DNA of 64,000 nt from Acidobacteriota bacterium (GCA_020845575.1 JADLFL010000001.1:82518-146517); one strand, 5' to 3'; counted from the stretch's first letter, positions 1 to 9,050 are shown. A program made the numbers and translations. The notes: generated from the sequence alone by a model not told the origin.

Positions 1-3000
1 AACAGCAAGATCCACCGCGATTACCACGACACGCCCAATCACTTCAAGCCGCGCCGGTGGGTGGGACTCGGCTGGTCGCTGCACTTCGGACGCGTGTTGC
101 ACGCGAGCACGCCCGGGCAGCGGGCGATCGAGATGGGCGACGGCAGCGGGCATGCCCTGTACAACGCGCTTCCGGGCGATCCCGACAACACGTTCGGCAA
201 TCTGGTGACCGCGGAGTTGTGGCGCTACAACGCGTCCACGCACACGCTGCGCCTGCCGAACGGCCTCATCTACGTCTTCGGCCATATCGGCGCCGTCGAC
301 GCCGATGAGGGACAGGTCCGCTACGTCACGGAGATCCGCGACCAGTACAACAACAAGCTGCAGTTCCAGTATTTCGCCAGCAACCAGGGACCGACCGACG
401 GCGTGAAGCAGATCACGCAGATCATCGACAGCCAGACGCGCGTGGTCACGTTCACGGTGACGCCGCTCGTCTACGGGTATGCCCTGGCGACGATGCAGTA
501 CGCGGGGCGGACGTGGACGTACACGCACATCGAGCCATCGGGGCATCCGACGCAGGTGTGGCTCACCGGCACGTCGGGGCCCGTGGCGGGCACGTCGTGG
601 ACGTTCACGTACCGCACGACGTTGCCGGGCCCGGAGTTGCTGACGGTCGCCGGGCCGCTGGGCGGTGAGGTCCGCTACACCTACGGCGACATCAACACGC
701 ACGTGTGGGACTACGACACGACGCTGAGTACGCGCGGCGTGTTCTCGCGCACGATAGGGCTGACGCCCGGCGCGAGCAATGGTACGTGGTCGTTCGCGTA
801 CCGTACCGGCCCGTACGAGAACATCTCCGTCGTCACGGGGCCGACCCGTCGCGAGACGTATCGCTACCGCGGCATCGGGCTGCACCAGGGCGGCGGGATG
901 GCCGAGTTCGCCCCCTGGCTCGTGGGAGCGATCGATCGGCAGACCGTCGAGGATCTGTCCTCCAACGTGCTGCAGGAATCACTCACGACCTGGGGCTGGT
1001 CGCTGCCCGTGTCGGACGACAACGTGGAGCCGCTGCCGAGCGGCGTGTGGGGTGCACCAGAGGTGCGCAAGGCCATCGTGCTCCAGACGACGCTGACGCA
1101 GGGGCCGCGAATCTGGCACAGCGTGTTCACGTACGACGACACGCTGCCGTACCGCTACAACGACTACTTCAGGCCGAAGCAGGTCGTGTCCTGGTATCAC
1201 CCGCTCCCGGCGCGCGCCAGGACGACGACGCAGACGTTCTGGTACGGCACCGGTTCGACGCCGTACATCCGCGATCGCGTGGCTTCCACGACGGTGAGCG
1301 TGGGCAGTCAGTCGCTGGTGTCGTCGGCCACGTATCAGGCAGCGACGGGCTTCCCGACGCAGCAGACCGTCCGCGGCGTGTCGACCAGTTTCACGCGAAC
1401 CACCCAGGGCAACGTCAGCACGGTGACCGACGCGGCGGGCAAGACCACCACGTTCACCTACAACTACGGTGTGGTGGCGACGATCGACGCGCCGAATGCG
1501 GGCCTCACGACCGGCGCGGACGTGACGCGCACGATCAGCGCGGACGGCACTGTGGCGGTGGAAACAGTGGGGCCGCTGAACGGCGGCCTGACGACAACAT
1601 TCAAGTACGACGATCTGATGCGAGTGACGCGGGTGACGCCGCCAGGCGACGCGGAGTTCACGGAATTCAGCTATGCCGCGGCCGCTGGTGGGTACAGCCA
1701 GCAGAAACGCGGTGGCACGCACGTCAGGACATACGTGGATGGTTTCGGCAGACCCATCCGCACGCAGGACGCCCATGGTGTGCAGACACGGCAGGAGTAC
1801 GACGCGATCGGGCGCGTCACGCGCAGCTATCTGCCCTACACCACCGGAACCGGTACGCGCTCCGTCGCATACGAATACGACGCGCTGGATCGCCCGACGC
1901 GACAGGTCGCGGCAGACGGCACGAGCCAGACGCTGTACACGTACAACGGCACCGAGACGTGGATCACCGATCCGGAAGGCCGGAAGACGGTCTACCACTA
2001 TTACAGCGACAGCGGCCCCGGCGGCGGGCAGTTGGAGATGGTACGCGACGCGGCCAACCAGGAGACGACGTACACCTACGACGCGGCGGGCGCGCTGACG
2101 GCCACGGCTGGTCCTGTGAGCGGCATACGCACGTGGACGTACAACAGCGCGGGGCGGCTCATATCGGAGACCCACCCGGAGAGCGGGACGACCACCTACA
2201 CGTGGAACCCTGTGGGCACGCTCGCGAGCGTGACCACGCCGCTGAGCGAAACGCTTACCTACACGTACGACAACGCGCATCGGCTCGTCGGACGCGACGC
2301 GCCCGGGACGTCGTACGACCTGAGCGTGACCTACGACGCGCTGGGCCGCGTGTCTCAGCGCACGTTCGGCGGCGTGACAACGGCCACGCAGTTCGACACC
2401 GCGGGGCGTCCCTCGCAGCGCGCCGACACGGTCGATGGCATCACGTTCGGCTCGACCTATACCTACGACAACCTGGACCGCCTCATCACGCTGAAGTACC
2501 CGTCGTGGCACACGGCCACGTACGAATACGCGGCGGCCGGCCGGCTCACCGCCGTCAAGTGGCTGGGCGCGCCGTACGCCACGTTCACGTATGACGCGGA
2601 AACCGGGAACCTGACGTCGTACACGACAGGTCCCGTGAAGCACGCGATCACGTACGACACGCGCGATCGCGTGGACCTGCTGTCGGCCGGGCCTGTCACC
2701 GCGCCCAACACCCTGAGTCTCGACTACGGCTACGATCGCGCCTCGCTGGTCACCACCATCGGCGACGCCCGGCCGGGCCATTCCCAGACGTTCGGCTACG
2801 ACCCGCTCGGGCGCCTGACGTCCGCGCAGGGCGTCTACGGGGCGATCACCTGGACGTACGCGGCAAACGGAGATCGCCTGACCGAAGGGCGCGCGCCGCA
2901 CGGGTCGTTCACCTACGACTATGCGAATCCGTCGCGGCGTCTCCAGCAGATCACCGGACTCGCCTCCGCCTCCTTCACCTATGGCGCGGACGGGCGCACG

Positions 3001-5508
3001 CTGACGTACACGCACGCGAGCGGGACCACGAGCTTCGGCTACACCGCCACCGGCCTGCCCACGCAGGTCACGGCGCCAGGGGCGTCGCTCCTGAACGTTT
3101 ACGACGCCGACGAGTGGCGCATCAAGCGGCAGGTCACCGTCGGGACCGCCGTGACTACGGACTACTCGTTGCGCTCGGCGCTGGGCGCGTCGACGCTCAG
3201 CCGCTACCGCAAGTCCTGTGCAACAGGCGCCCTGGAGTGGACGGCGGACACGATCTACGCGGGCGGGCGGCTGCTCGGCGCCTTCGAGGCCGACCTGAGC
3301 TCACCTGTGGTCGAGTTCGTCTCGCCATCCAGCAGTCCGAACGAGAACGTCGGCAGCGTCGGTGCGGGCGTCCGGGTCACGACGGCCACGGGCGCGGCGC
3401 TGGCGTGCCCCGTCACGGTGCGGTGGGAGACGCCGGTGACACCGTCATCGGGGACCGCCACGCCGGGTGCGGACTACACACCGGTCACCGCCGGCATGAT
3501 GACGTTCCCGGCCGGGGCGGCAAGCGGCACCGTCATCGGCGCGTTCGTCCCGGTGGTGAACGACACGCTCGACGAACCCACGGAGACGTTCGTGGTGCGG
3601 CTGACCGGGGCCACGAGCGCCGTGCTCGGTGCCGTCACGTCGCACGTCGTGTCGATCCTCGACGACGATCCGCCGGTGGCGGTCAAGGTGCTCGCGACGT
3701 CGGCCAACGAGAGCGCGGGGACCGTGCGAGTGTACGTGCAACTCTCGGGCGTGAGTGGCTATACGGTCACGGCCACGGTGACGACGACTCCCGGCGAAGC
3801 GGTTGCGACGCACGACTACGTGCACACGTCGGCCGTGCTGACGTTCGACCCGGGCACCGTCGAGCGCTTCTTCGACGTACCACTGGTCAACGACGCGTAC
3901 GCGGAGCCGAACGAGAAATTCAGCTTCGTGTTGAGCGGCCTGACCCACGCCACGGCCGGCGCGATCGGCCAGGTCACGATCGTCGATGACGATGGGCGGC
4001 GTGAGGCGATCGATCCGACGCTGCCGGGCGACTACTTCGCGCTGGCGCACACGTCGACGTCCGACGCGACCTATCTGCTGATCTACAACCCGCACCCGGT
4101 GGCGGTGACGGCGCGGGTGACGTACGTGCAGCCGAGCGGCAAGGGCGTGAAGCGCACGTATGCCCTCAGCGCGAAACAGCGGATCGGGCTGCACGTCAAC
4201 GCCGACCCGTTCGTGATCGCCAACACGCCGCACGCGGCGGTGGTGCAGACGCAGGACGCGGCGCGGCCGTTGGTGGCGGAACTGTCGAACTACCACGGGA
4301 GCGGGTGGCCGGCGGGCGAGGCCACCGAAGGGGTGCGCCCCTCGTCGACATGGCTGTTCGCGGAGGGGGCGACGGGGCTCTCGGTGAACTTCCAGGAGTC
4401 GTTCGCGATCTTCAACCCGTCGGACGAAGCGGTGAACGTCGCGATGACGTTCTACGGGGCGACGGGCGCGGTGCTGCTCACCAAGACGGTACCGATCTCG
4501 GCCGGGCCGGGGGTGACGCGGGTGGCGGTGAATCCGGACCTGCCGACGAGCGAGCACAGCACGCGGCTGGTGGCGACCGGCCGGGATACGGGGCAGCCAC
4601 GGGGGATCGTGGCCGAGCGGCTGATGCGCTGGAACAGCCAGATCGCAGGGCCCCGGAGTGCGGGCGTGCCGGCGGCGCAGGGGTCGTGGGCGTTTGCCGA
4701 AGGCGGCAAGGGGTTCTTCACGACGTACGTGGCGGTGTGGAACCCGACCGCGGTGGCGGCGACGGTGCGGTTCGCGTACCGGCACGAGAACGGGTCGATC
4801 TACACCCAGGACGTGGGCATCCCGGCTCTGGGCCGGGTGGTGGTGGCCACGCCGTCGTCGGTACCGGCCGGCGGGTTCGGGCTGGAGGTCTACGCGCTGA
4901 CGCCGACGGCGATCGTGGCCGAACGGATGGTGTATGCCGGGCCGGCGTGGACGATCGGGCACGCGGGCCCGGGGGCACCGACGTTCAGCGGGACGGGGAC
5001 GGCGTGGCGGTTCGCGGAAGGGGCGGGCAGCGCGCCGTTCGAGACGTACTTCCTGGTGACGAACCTGTCGACGGTGTCGGCGACGGTGACGCTGACGTAC
5101 CGAACGGCGGCCGGGGCGGTGATCGGGAGTGATGTCCTGGGGGTGCCGCCGGGGGTGCGGGGGACGGTGTGGGCGAACGGGACAGCGGGGGCGCAGGCGT
5201 TCACGACGGAGGTGACGAGCACGCAGGCGATCGTGGCGGAGCGGGCGATGTACTGGCCGACGGGGGCCAGCCTGCAGAGCGGCGGTCCGGAGGCGAGCGA
5301 GGCGCAGACGAGCGCCGTGGGCAGCGGCGGGCCGGCGCCGTACACGCTGACCGAGGGGGTGGAGCTGCCGCCGGTGGTGGGGACGGCCGAGACGGCGGCG
5401 GTGGTGGTGGGCAAGCCGGTGCCGGGGAGTCTGGCGGGGGGCGGAGCAGAGGTCCAGAGCAGTAGTACGTGGCACGGGTCGCACCTGACGCTGGGGAAAC
5501 GGCCATGA
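1..5508 (+). CDS. RHS/YD-repeat protein with Calx-beta and FAEG-repeat modules (5' end outside window)
   Basis: The reading frame is open from the first base (NSKIHRDYHDTPNHF...), so the N-terminus lies upstream; 1835 residues are visible. Residues about 20-400 (counted from the edge) resemble the N-terminal beta-rich part of RHS proteins (GLGWSLHFGRV). About 400-1080 are YD repeats (TYTYDNLDRL, FGYDPLGRLTSAQG) ending with YAGGRLLGAF, the segment that normally precedes the RHS core. Instead of the core there follow two Calx-beta domains (about 1100-1335), each with a DxxDEPxE/NEKF-type calcium motif and a final DDD. Then come about four repeats of 80-100 residues marked by W-x-FAEG (about 1345-1755), a module often seen in secreted acidobacterial proteins. 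RHS repeats form a shell around a toxin in known systems. The stop overlaps the next start (ATGA), so the two ORFs are probably translated together. The domain reading is firm; the biological role is inferred. Confidence 0.85.
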   Translation, partial: NSKIHRDYHDTPNHFKPRRWVGLGWSLHFGRVLHASTPGQRAIEMGDGSGHALYNALPGDPDNTFGNLVTAELWRYNASTHTLRLPNGLIYVFGHIGAVDADEGQVRYVTEIRDQYNNKLQFQYFASNQGPTDGVKQITQIIDSQTRVVTFTVTPLVYGYALATMQYAGRTWTYTHIEPSGHPTQVWLTGTSGPVAGTSWTFTYRTTLPGPELLTVAGPLGGEVRYTYGDINTHVWDYDTTLSTRGVFSRTIGLTPGASNGTWSFAYRTGPYENISVVTGPTRRETYRYRGIGLHQGGGMAEFAPWLVGAIDRQTVEDLSSNVLQESLTTWGWSLPVSDDNVEPLPSGVWGAPEVRKAIVLQTTLTQGPRIWHSVFTYDDTLPYRYNDYFRPKQVVSWYHPLPARARTTTQTFWYGTGSTPYIRDRVASTTVSVGSQSLVSSATYQAATGFPTQQTVRGVSTSFTRTTQGNVSTVTDAAGKTTTFTYNYGVVATIDAPNAGLTTGADVTRTISADGTVAVETVGPLNGGLTTTFKYDDLMRVTRVTPPGDAEFTEFSYAAAAGGYSQQKRGGTHVRTYVDGFGRPIRTQDAHGVQTRQEYDAIGRVTRSYLPYTTGTGTRSVAYEYDALDRPTRQVAADGTSQTLYTYNGTETWITDPEGRKTVYHYYSDSGPGGGQLEMVRDAANQETTYTYDAAGALTATAGPVSGIRTWTYNSAGRLISETHPESGTTTYTWNPVGTLASVTTPLSETLTYTYDNAHRLVGRDAPGTSYDLSVTYDALGRVSQRTFGGVTTATQFDTAGRPSQRADTVDGITFGSTYTYDNLDRLITLKYPSWHTATYEYAAAGRLTAVKWLGAPYATFTYDAETGNLTSYTTGPVKHAITYDTRDRVDLLSAGPVTAPNTLSLDYGYDRASLVTTIGDARPGHSQTFGYDPLGRLTSAQGVYGAITWTYAANGDRLTEGRAPHGSFTYDYANPSRRLQQITGLASASFTYGADGRTLTYTHASGTTSFGYTATGLPTQVTAPGASLLNVYDADEWRIKRQVTVGTAVTTDYSLRSALGASTLSRYRKSCATGALEWTADTIYAGGRLLGAFEADLSSPVVEFVSPSSSPNENVGSVGAGVRVTTATGAALACPVTVRWETPVTPSSGTATPGADYTPVTAGMMTFPAGAASGTVIGAFVPVVNDTLDEPTETFVVRLTGATSAVLGAVTSHVVSILDDDPPVAVKVLATSANESAGTVRVYVQLSGVSGYTVTATVTTTPGEAVATHDYVHTSAVLTFDPGTVERFFDVPLVNDAYAEPNEKFSFVLSGLTHATAGAIGQVTIVDDDGRREAIDPTLPGDYFALAHTSTSDATYLLIYNPHPVAVTARVTYVQPSGKGVKRTYALSAKQRIGLHVNADPFVIANTPHAAVVQTQDAARPLVAELSNYHGSGWPAGEATEGVRPSSTWLFAEGATGLSVNFQESFAIFNPSDEAVNVAMTFYGATGAVLLTKTVPISAGPGVTRVAVNPDLPTSEHSTRLVATGRDTGQPRGIVAERLMRWNSQIAGPRSAGVPAAQGSWAFAEGGKGFFTTYVAVWNPTAVAATVRFAYRHENGSIYTQDVGIPALGRVVVATPSSVPAGGFGLEVYALTPTAIVAERMVYAGPAWTIGHAGPGAPTFSGTGTAWRFAEGAGSAPFETYFLVTNLSTVSATVTLTYRTAAGAVIGSDVLGVPPGVRGTVWANGTAGAQAFTTEVTSTQAIVAERAMYWPTGASLQSGGPEASEAQTSAVGSGGPAPYTLTEGVELPPVVGTAETAAVVVGKPVPGSLAGGGAEVQSSSTWHGSHLTLGKRP
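4288..4662. repeat. Direct repeat copy 1 flanking the RHS core/toxin/immunity block
   Basis: This stretch lies inside the FAEG region of the large RHS gene and is matched base for base, with scattered substitutions and no indels, by 7266-7640 (constant offset of 2978). Similarity stops abruptly just after CCGGAG in both copies. Such a pair can recombine to delete or swap the intervening 2.6 kb. Confidence 0.8.
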
Positions 5509-6794
5509 GCGCGCATCGCGTGAGGGCTTACATCAGACGGCTGCTGGGCGTGCTGGTCCTGGCGCTGATCGGCTCGACCGGTGCGATGGCTGACGAGCGA
5601 GCGGACGGGGCGATCCCGCCGACGCTGCTCCCGGCGCCCGTGCTCCGCGCCGGCCTGCCGGCGGACACACCGCTGTCGGGCGACGCCGTCCCCTGGGCGG
5701 CGTTGTCCGCTCCGCCGTCCCACGGCGACGCGGGCGGGATGCTGCAGCCGGGCGGGGGCGGCGGGCCGCGGTTCCGGTACTACGGGCTGGACGCGCTGGG
5801 GTCGGTGCGGGTGTTGTTCGACGCAGCGGGGGCAGTAGTCAGCCGCGCCGACTACGAACCGTTCGGGGCGGCGGCGAGCACGACGACCGGCCCGCAGCCG
5901 CGCGAACAGTACACGGGCCACGAGCGGGATGGCGAGGTGGGCGTCGACTACTTCGGCGCACGCCTGTACCTGGCCGCGATTGGCCGGATGCCCAGTGTCG
6001 ACCCGCTGTATGCGGGCGCCGTCGGCAATCCGCAGCGGTGGAATCGCTATGCCTATGCGCTGAACAGTCCACTGGTGATGATCGATCCCGATGGGCGGTT
6101 GGCGGCAGCGGACTGCAACTCGTGGATCCAGATCGAACTCGACGGGCAGACGGTGGACACGCAAGTCGTGTGCGTGTCTGCTCGCGCAGGTGGGGGCAGT
6201 GAGGGCGGTAGTGCGTGGACCGCTTCGGCCGTTGCCGACATGCTCGCGTGGCTACGTGACCGCATGGTGGCACCGGTGGGTGGGCCCGCGGCGGACACGT
6301 GGGACGGCCCCACGGTCCTCGAGAAGTATCCGAATGCTGCGGGCTTTGGCAAAATCGACCCCACGACGCTGACGGAGCCCAACGGCAACGTCACAACCAG
6401 CGACATCGTCTCGGACGTACTGAACGCAGGTGGCATCGTAGGCGGTCTCCGGCAAACCGCCGTAAAGGCACTACCGGCCGCGATCAAGATTCCAATGGGC
6501 AGCGCAAAGGCCGGCATGGAGCACATCTTGCTGCGGCACGCGTCAAATGCGGTCACGACAACTTCGGTGTCGAGGTTCGCGCAGGGAATGGGGCCAAGCG
6601 AGATTCGTGCGCTGGTCAGTGAAGCTACGCGAGGTAGTACCGCATGGCGGGTTGAGGGGGCGTCGCGAGTCCTGGACGTGAATATGGGTCGCGCGATCGG
6701 GACGGACCACGCTGGTAGTGCAACATCAGGCTTACGAATCGTTACCGATGCGGCAGGCTCCGTGATTACGGCGTATCCTATTCGTGTCCCATGA
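5505..6794 (+). CDS. Secreted RHS core protein with C-terminal toxin-like domain
   Basis: 429 residues. The ATG overlapping the upstream stop was chosen because it gives a clean signal peptide (RRLLGVLVLALIGSTGAMA, residues 10-28). Residues about 90-190 are the conserved RHS core: YYGLDALGSVRVLFDAAG, then YEPFG, YTGHERD, DYFGARLYLAAIGR and DPDG. After a variable linker, residues about 328-429 form a compact domain with GMEHILLRHA, a central alpha/beta part and a terminal VITAYP. This layout recalls EndoU/CdiA-CT type RNase toxins of the BECR fold; that assignment is inference. Toxins of RHS proteins always sit after the core, which fits. The following gene overlaps by ATGA and is the likely immunity gene. 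Oddity: in ordinary RHS proteins the repeats and core are one polypeptide, whereas here the core and toxin have their own signal peptide. Confidence 0.75.
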   Translation: MSAHRVRAYIRRLLGVLVLALIGSTGAMADERADGAIPPTLLPAPVLRAGLPADTPLSGDAVPWAALSAPPSHGDAGGMLQPGGGGGPRFRYYGLDALGSVRVLFDAAGAVVSRADYEPFGAAASTTTGPQPREQYTGHERDGEVGVDYFGARLYLAAIGRMPSVDPLYAGAVGNPQRWNRYAYALNSPLVMIDPDGRLAAADCNSWIQIELDGQTVDTQVVCVSARAGGGSEGGSAWTASAVADMLAWLRDRMVAPVGGPAADTWDGPTVLEKYPNAAGFGKIDPTTLTEPNGNVTTSDIVSDVLNAGGIVGGLRQTAVKALPAAIKIPMGSAKAGMEHILLRHASNAVTTTSVSRFAQGMGPSEIRALVSEATRGSTAWRVEGASRVLDVNMGRAIGTDHAGSATSGLRIVTDAAGSVITAYPIRVP

Positions 6795-7255
6795 TTGTGC
6801 TCGAGTTCAAAGTAGACGAAGCGGAACTAACACGGGATTTGTCCGAGAGTCCGAATAGCGCGAACCCGGCAGCTCTCGAGGAGACATATTTCGTGATGCC
6901 TGTGAGCTTTGTCGTTGGTGCCACGAACATGCTCGCGTTCCCTGGAGCGAACGAAACATGGTACCCGCAACCCATCCTTGGATTTGCGGTGCACATGGCC
7001 GGAGCTGTTCTCCAGTTGAAGCATGGAGAGTCATCGACTTGTCACGTCGCGGACGGAGGTCGCCTGGAATTCGAGCGATCAGGATGGACGATGCGTGTGT
7101 CATCAACGCTCTTGCCCGAGAACGCCGAGATCGTACCGGCAACCGAGATGATCGGAGCGGTGCGAAAGTTTCGACATCACGTTCGAGATCTCCTGCTGCA
7201 ACGCGAGCCAGCGATGAAAAATCATCCTTGGTGGGACGAATGGTTTCCTGAATAG
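6791..7255 (+). CDS. Candidate immunity protein for the upstream RHS toxin
   Basis: 154 residues, no signal peptide or membrane segment, so probably cytoplasmic. The ATG overlaps the toxin stop by four bases (ATGA), which implies translational coupling. Base composition is visibly more AT-rich than the surrounding RHS genes, a common trait of horizontally exchanged toxin/immunity cassettes. I do not recognise the family from sequence alone; it has an acidic start (MIVLEFKVDEAELTRDL), a central LEFERSGWTMRV strand and an aromatic C-terminus (HPWWDEWFPE). Its position directly behind the toxin and the overlap are the only functional evidence; an immunity role is inferred. Confidence 0.55.
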   Translation: MIVLEFKVDEAELTRDLSESPNSANPAALEETYFVMPVSFVVGATNMLAFPGANETWYPQPILGFAVHMAGAVLQLKHGESSTCHVADGGRLEFERSGWTMRVSSTLLPENAEIVPATEMIGAVRKFRHHVRDLLLQREPAMKNHPWWDEWFPE

Positions 7256-7262
7256 CAAGAAG

Positions 7263-7724
7263 TGGAACTACCACGGGAGCGGGTGGCCGGCGGGCGAGGC
7301 CACCGAAGGCGTGCGTCCCTCGTCGACGTGGCTGTGCGCGGAAGGGGCGACGGGACTGTCGGTGCACTTCCAGGAGTCGTTCGCGATCTTCAACCCGTCG
7401 GACGAGGCGGTCAATGTCGCGATGACGTTCTATGGCGCCACGGGCGCGGTGCTGCTCACCAGGACGGTGCCGATCCCGGCCGGCCCGGGAGTGACCCGAG
7501 TCACGGTCAATCCGGACCTGCCGACGAGCGAGCACAGCACGCGACTGGTGGCGACGGGGCGGGACACGGGGCAGCCGCGGGGGATCGTGGCCGAGCGGCT
7601 GATGCGCTGGCACAGCCAGATCGAAGGGCACCGGAGCGCGTTGGCGATGGTAGCCGATTCCCTGCCGTCACCAGGGGTGAGCCCCTGGCACAGGTGTCCT
7701 TCTGTTGACATCGCACATGAGTGA
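7263..7724 (+). pseudogene. Displaced duplicate of the RHS protein's FAEG module
   Basis: About 375 bp (7266-7640) repeat 4288-4662 of the large RHS gene without any length change at roughly 90 percent identity: NYHGSGWPAGEATEGVRPSS, then the AEGATGLSV and FAIFNPSDEAVNVAMTFYG segments. After MRWHSQIEGH the similarity ends and the frame continues for about 27 unrelated residues to a stop. There is no start codon before the module, so it is a remnant rather than a gene. Together with the first copy it frames the core/toxin/immunity block as a long direct repeat, as expected if a cassette was inserted or exchanged by recombination. Confidence 0.8.
7266..7640. repeat. Direct repeat copy 2 flanking the RHS core/toxin/immunity block
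   Basis: Second copy of the repeat whose first copy is in the RHS gene at 4288-4662. It starts 10 bases after the stop of the immunity-like gene. The substitutions are mostly at third codon positions, so the copies have diverged under, or after, coding constraint. Confidence 0.8.
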
Positions 7725-7739
7725 GCGTGCCGTCGTGTG

Positions 7740-8296
7740 GTGATGCCACATGACTCGTCGAAGCTCGATCTCCTTCAGGGCACCATCTACGCGGCGCTCG
7801 TCAGGCTGCAGAACCGCGGCTGGATCGAGGCTGCGTGGGGTGTGTCCGACAACAACCGCCGCGCGAAGTTCTACAGCCTCACGCGGCGCGGCGAGCGCGA
7901 ACTCGTCACCGAGACCACCAACTGGCAGCGCATCGCCGACGTGATGAACCGCGTGCTCGCGTGCCTCGGGATTTACAGCACCATTGCATACGGCGTCGGC
8001 GAACGCGTGAAGGAGTTCGGCGTGCGCATGGCGCTCGGCGCGACGGCCGGCGACATCCGCCAGGGCGTCGTGCGCCAGACGCTCGTCATCGCAGCCATCG
8101 GCGTTGCGATCGGTACCGTTGCCTCGCTCGCCCTCACGCGACTGATGACGGCGCTGCTGTTCGACACGTCGGCCACGGACGTCACGACGTTCGTGTCGAC
8201 TGCCGCCGTTCTCGTCACCGTCGCGCTTGCCGCCGGCTATCTCCCAGCTGTCCGCGCCTCGCGCGTGTCGCCCATGGAGGCGCTGCGCGACAAGGG
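7740..8296 (+). pseudogene. Fused remnant of a PadR regulator and an ADOP/MacB-type permease
   Basis: The frame first encodes the second half of a PadR-family winged helix (YAALVRLQNRGWIEAAWG, NNRRAKFYSLTRRG). It begins with LDLLQGT joined directly to IYAAL, so about 45 residues with the recognition helix region seem deleted. Without a stop it passes into the C-terminal permease part of an ADOP/FtsX-like ABC transporter (GIYSTIAYGVGERVKEFG, VRMALGAT, then two hydrophobic helices and ALRDK). In acidobacteria these two genes normally sit side by side; here an internal deletion has fused their ends. Not expected to be functional. The frame stays open into the next gene. Confidence 0.75.
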
Positions 8297-8358
8297 GCCG
8301 GGCTTGCCCGGCCCGTTCGTCGCGATCCGCCGTGTCGCGGGCCGGGCAAGCCCGGCCC
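8295..8358. repeat. Pair of 20-bp GGGCCGGGC palindromes
   Basis: Two perfect palindrome-like units, at 8295-8314 (TT centre) and 8339-8358 (AA centre), are exact reverse complements of each other and lie between the permease remnant and the YciI-like gene. Similar units built on GGGCCGGGC...GCCCGGCCC occur in other gaps of this window, so this is a dispersed REP-like intergenic element. Confidence 0.75.
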
Positions 8359-8441
8359 CTACGATGTGGGGAGTTACGCGTCATGGCCTGCTGCGCCGTA
8401 GCGCCGCAGGCGCGAAGGCGGGTGGGTGTATCGTCGTGGGC

Positions 8442-8918
8442 ATGCGCCTCGTGACTGTTCTCGTCCTGACCCTGCTGGCGACGGCATCGGCATTCGCGCA
8501 GACACCGGCAGCTCCGGCGGCGGCGCCGCAGCCGGCATCGTCGTACGACGCGGCGCTTGCGGCGCGCGTAGGAGCGGACGAACGTGGCATGCGGAGCTAC
8601 GTGTTCGTGCTGCTCAGATCGAGTCAGACGCCCGTGCCGAAGGGGCCCGAGCGCGACGAGATGTTCAAGGGGCACTTCGCCAACATGACGCGCCTGGCCG
8701 ATGAAGGGAAGCTGGTGATGGCCGGTCCGCTCGATGGCGTCGATGGCTGGCGCGGCCTCTTCATCTTCGCCACCACCGATCTCGACGAAGCCAGACGTCT
8801 CGTGAGTACGGACCCCGTGATCGTGAAGGGCGAAATGGTGGCCGAGTACCACAGCCACTACGCGACGGCCGCGCTGATGCTGCTGAACGGCCTGCACAAG
8901 ACGATACAAAGACCGTAG
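8442..8918 (+). CDS. Secreted YciI-like protein
   Basis: 158 residues. The ATG was chosen because a clear signal peptide follows (RLVTVLVLTLLATASAFAQ) although the same frame is open further upstream through the permease remnant. Residues about 50-140 match the YciI/DGPF ferredoxin-like fold: YVFVLLRSSQ, HFANMTRLADEGKLVMAGP, then FIFATTDLDEARRLVSTDP. Such proteins are small and mostly of unknown reaction; exported versions are common in this group of bacteria. The conserved His in GHFANM and the Asp of STDP are present. Confidence 0.75.
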   Translation: MRLVTVLVLTLLATASAFAQTPAAPAAAPQPASSYDAALAARVGADERGMRSYVFVLLRSSQTPVPKGPERDEMFKGHFANMTRLADEGKLVMAGPLDGVDGWRGLFIFATTDLDEARRLVSTDPVIVKGEMVAEYHSHYATAALMLLNGLHKTIQRP

Positions 8919-8925
8919 TCCGGAC

Positions 8926-9039
8926 AGCGGGCACCGGGCACCGGATCGTTCGGCAACCGGCAAGGGGCAACCGGCAACCGGACAGTGCCAGGGGGCCGGA
9001 GACTTCACCGGTTGCCCGTTGCCGATTGCCGGTTGCCGG
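8926..9039. repeat. Heptad-array inverted repeat between convergent genes
   Basis: The gap between two convergent genes begins with GGGCACC units, followed by an arm of GGCAACC-type heptads (8951-8981). A complementary arm of GGTTGCC-type heptads lies at 9006-9039. The arms could fold into a long hairpin and may end transcription from both sides. The same heptad vocabulary recurs at 13136, 14599, 17322 and 25005. Confidence 0.7.
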
Positions 9040-9050
9040 ATCTCGCGCTT

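Noticed and set aside
3445..5484. Long minus-strand frame opposite the RHS gene, and similar at 979-3015
   Set aside because: Arg-rich low-complexity translation, no start signals; shadows of RHS codon usage.
8951..9039. CRISPR-like array
   Set aside because: Units are 7 bp, contiguous and inverted, without spacers; no cas genes nearby.
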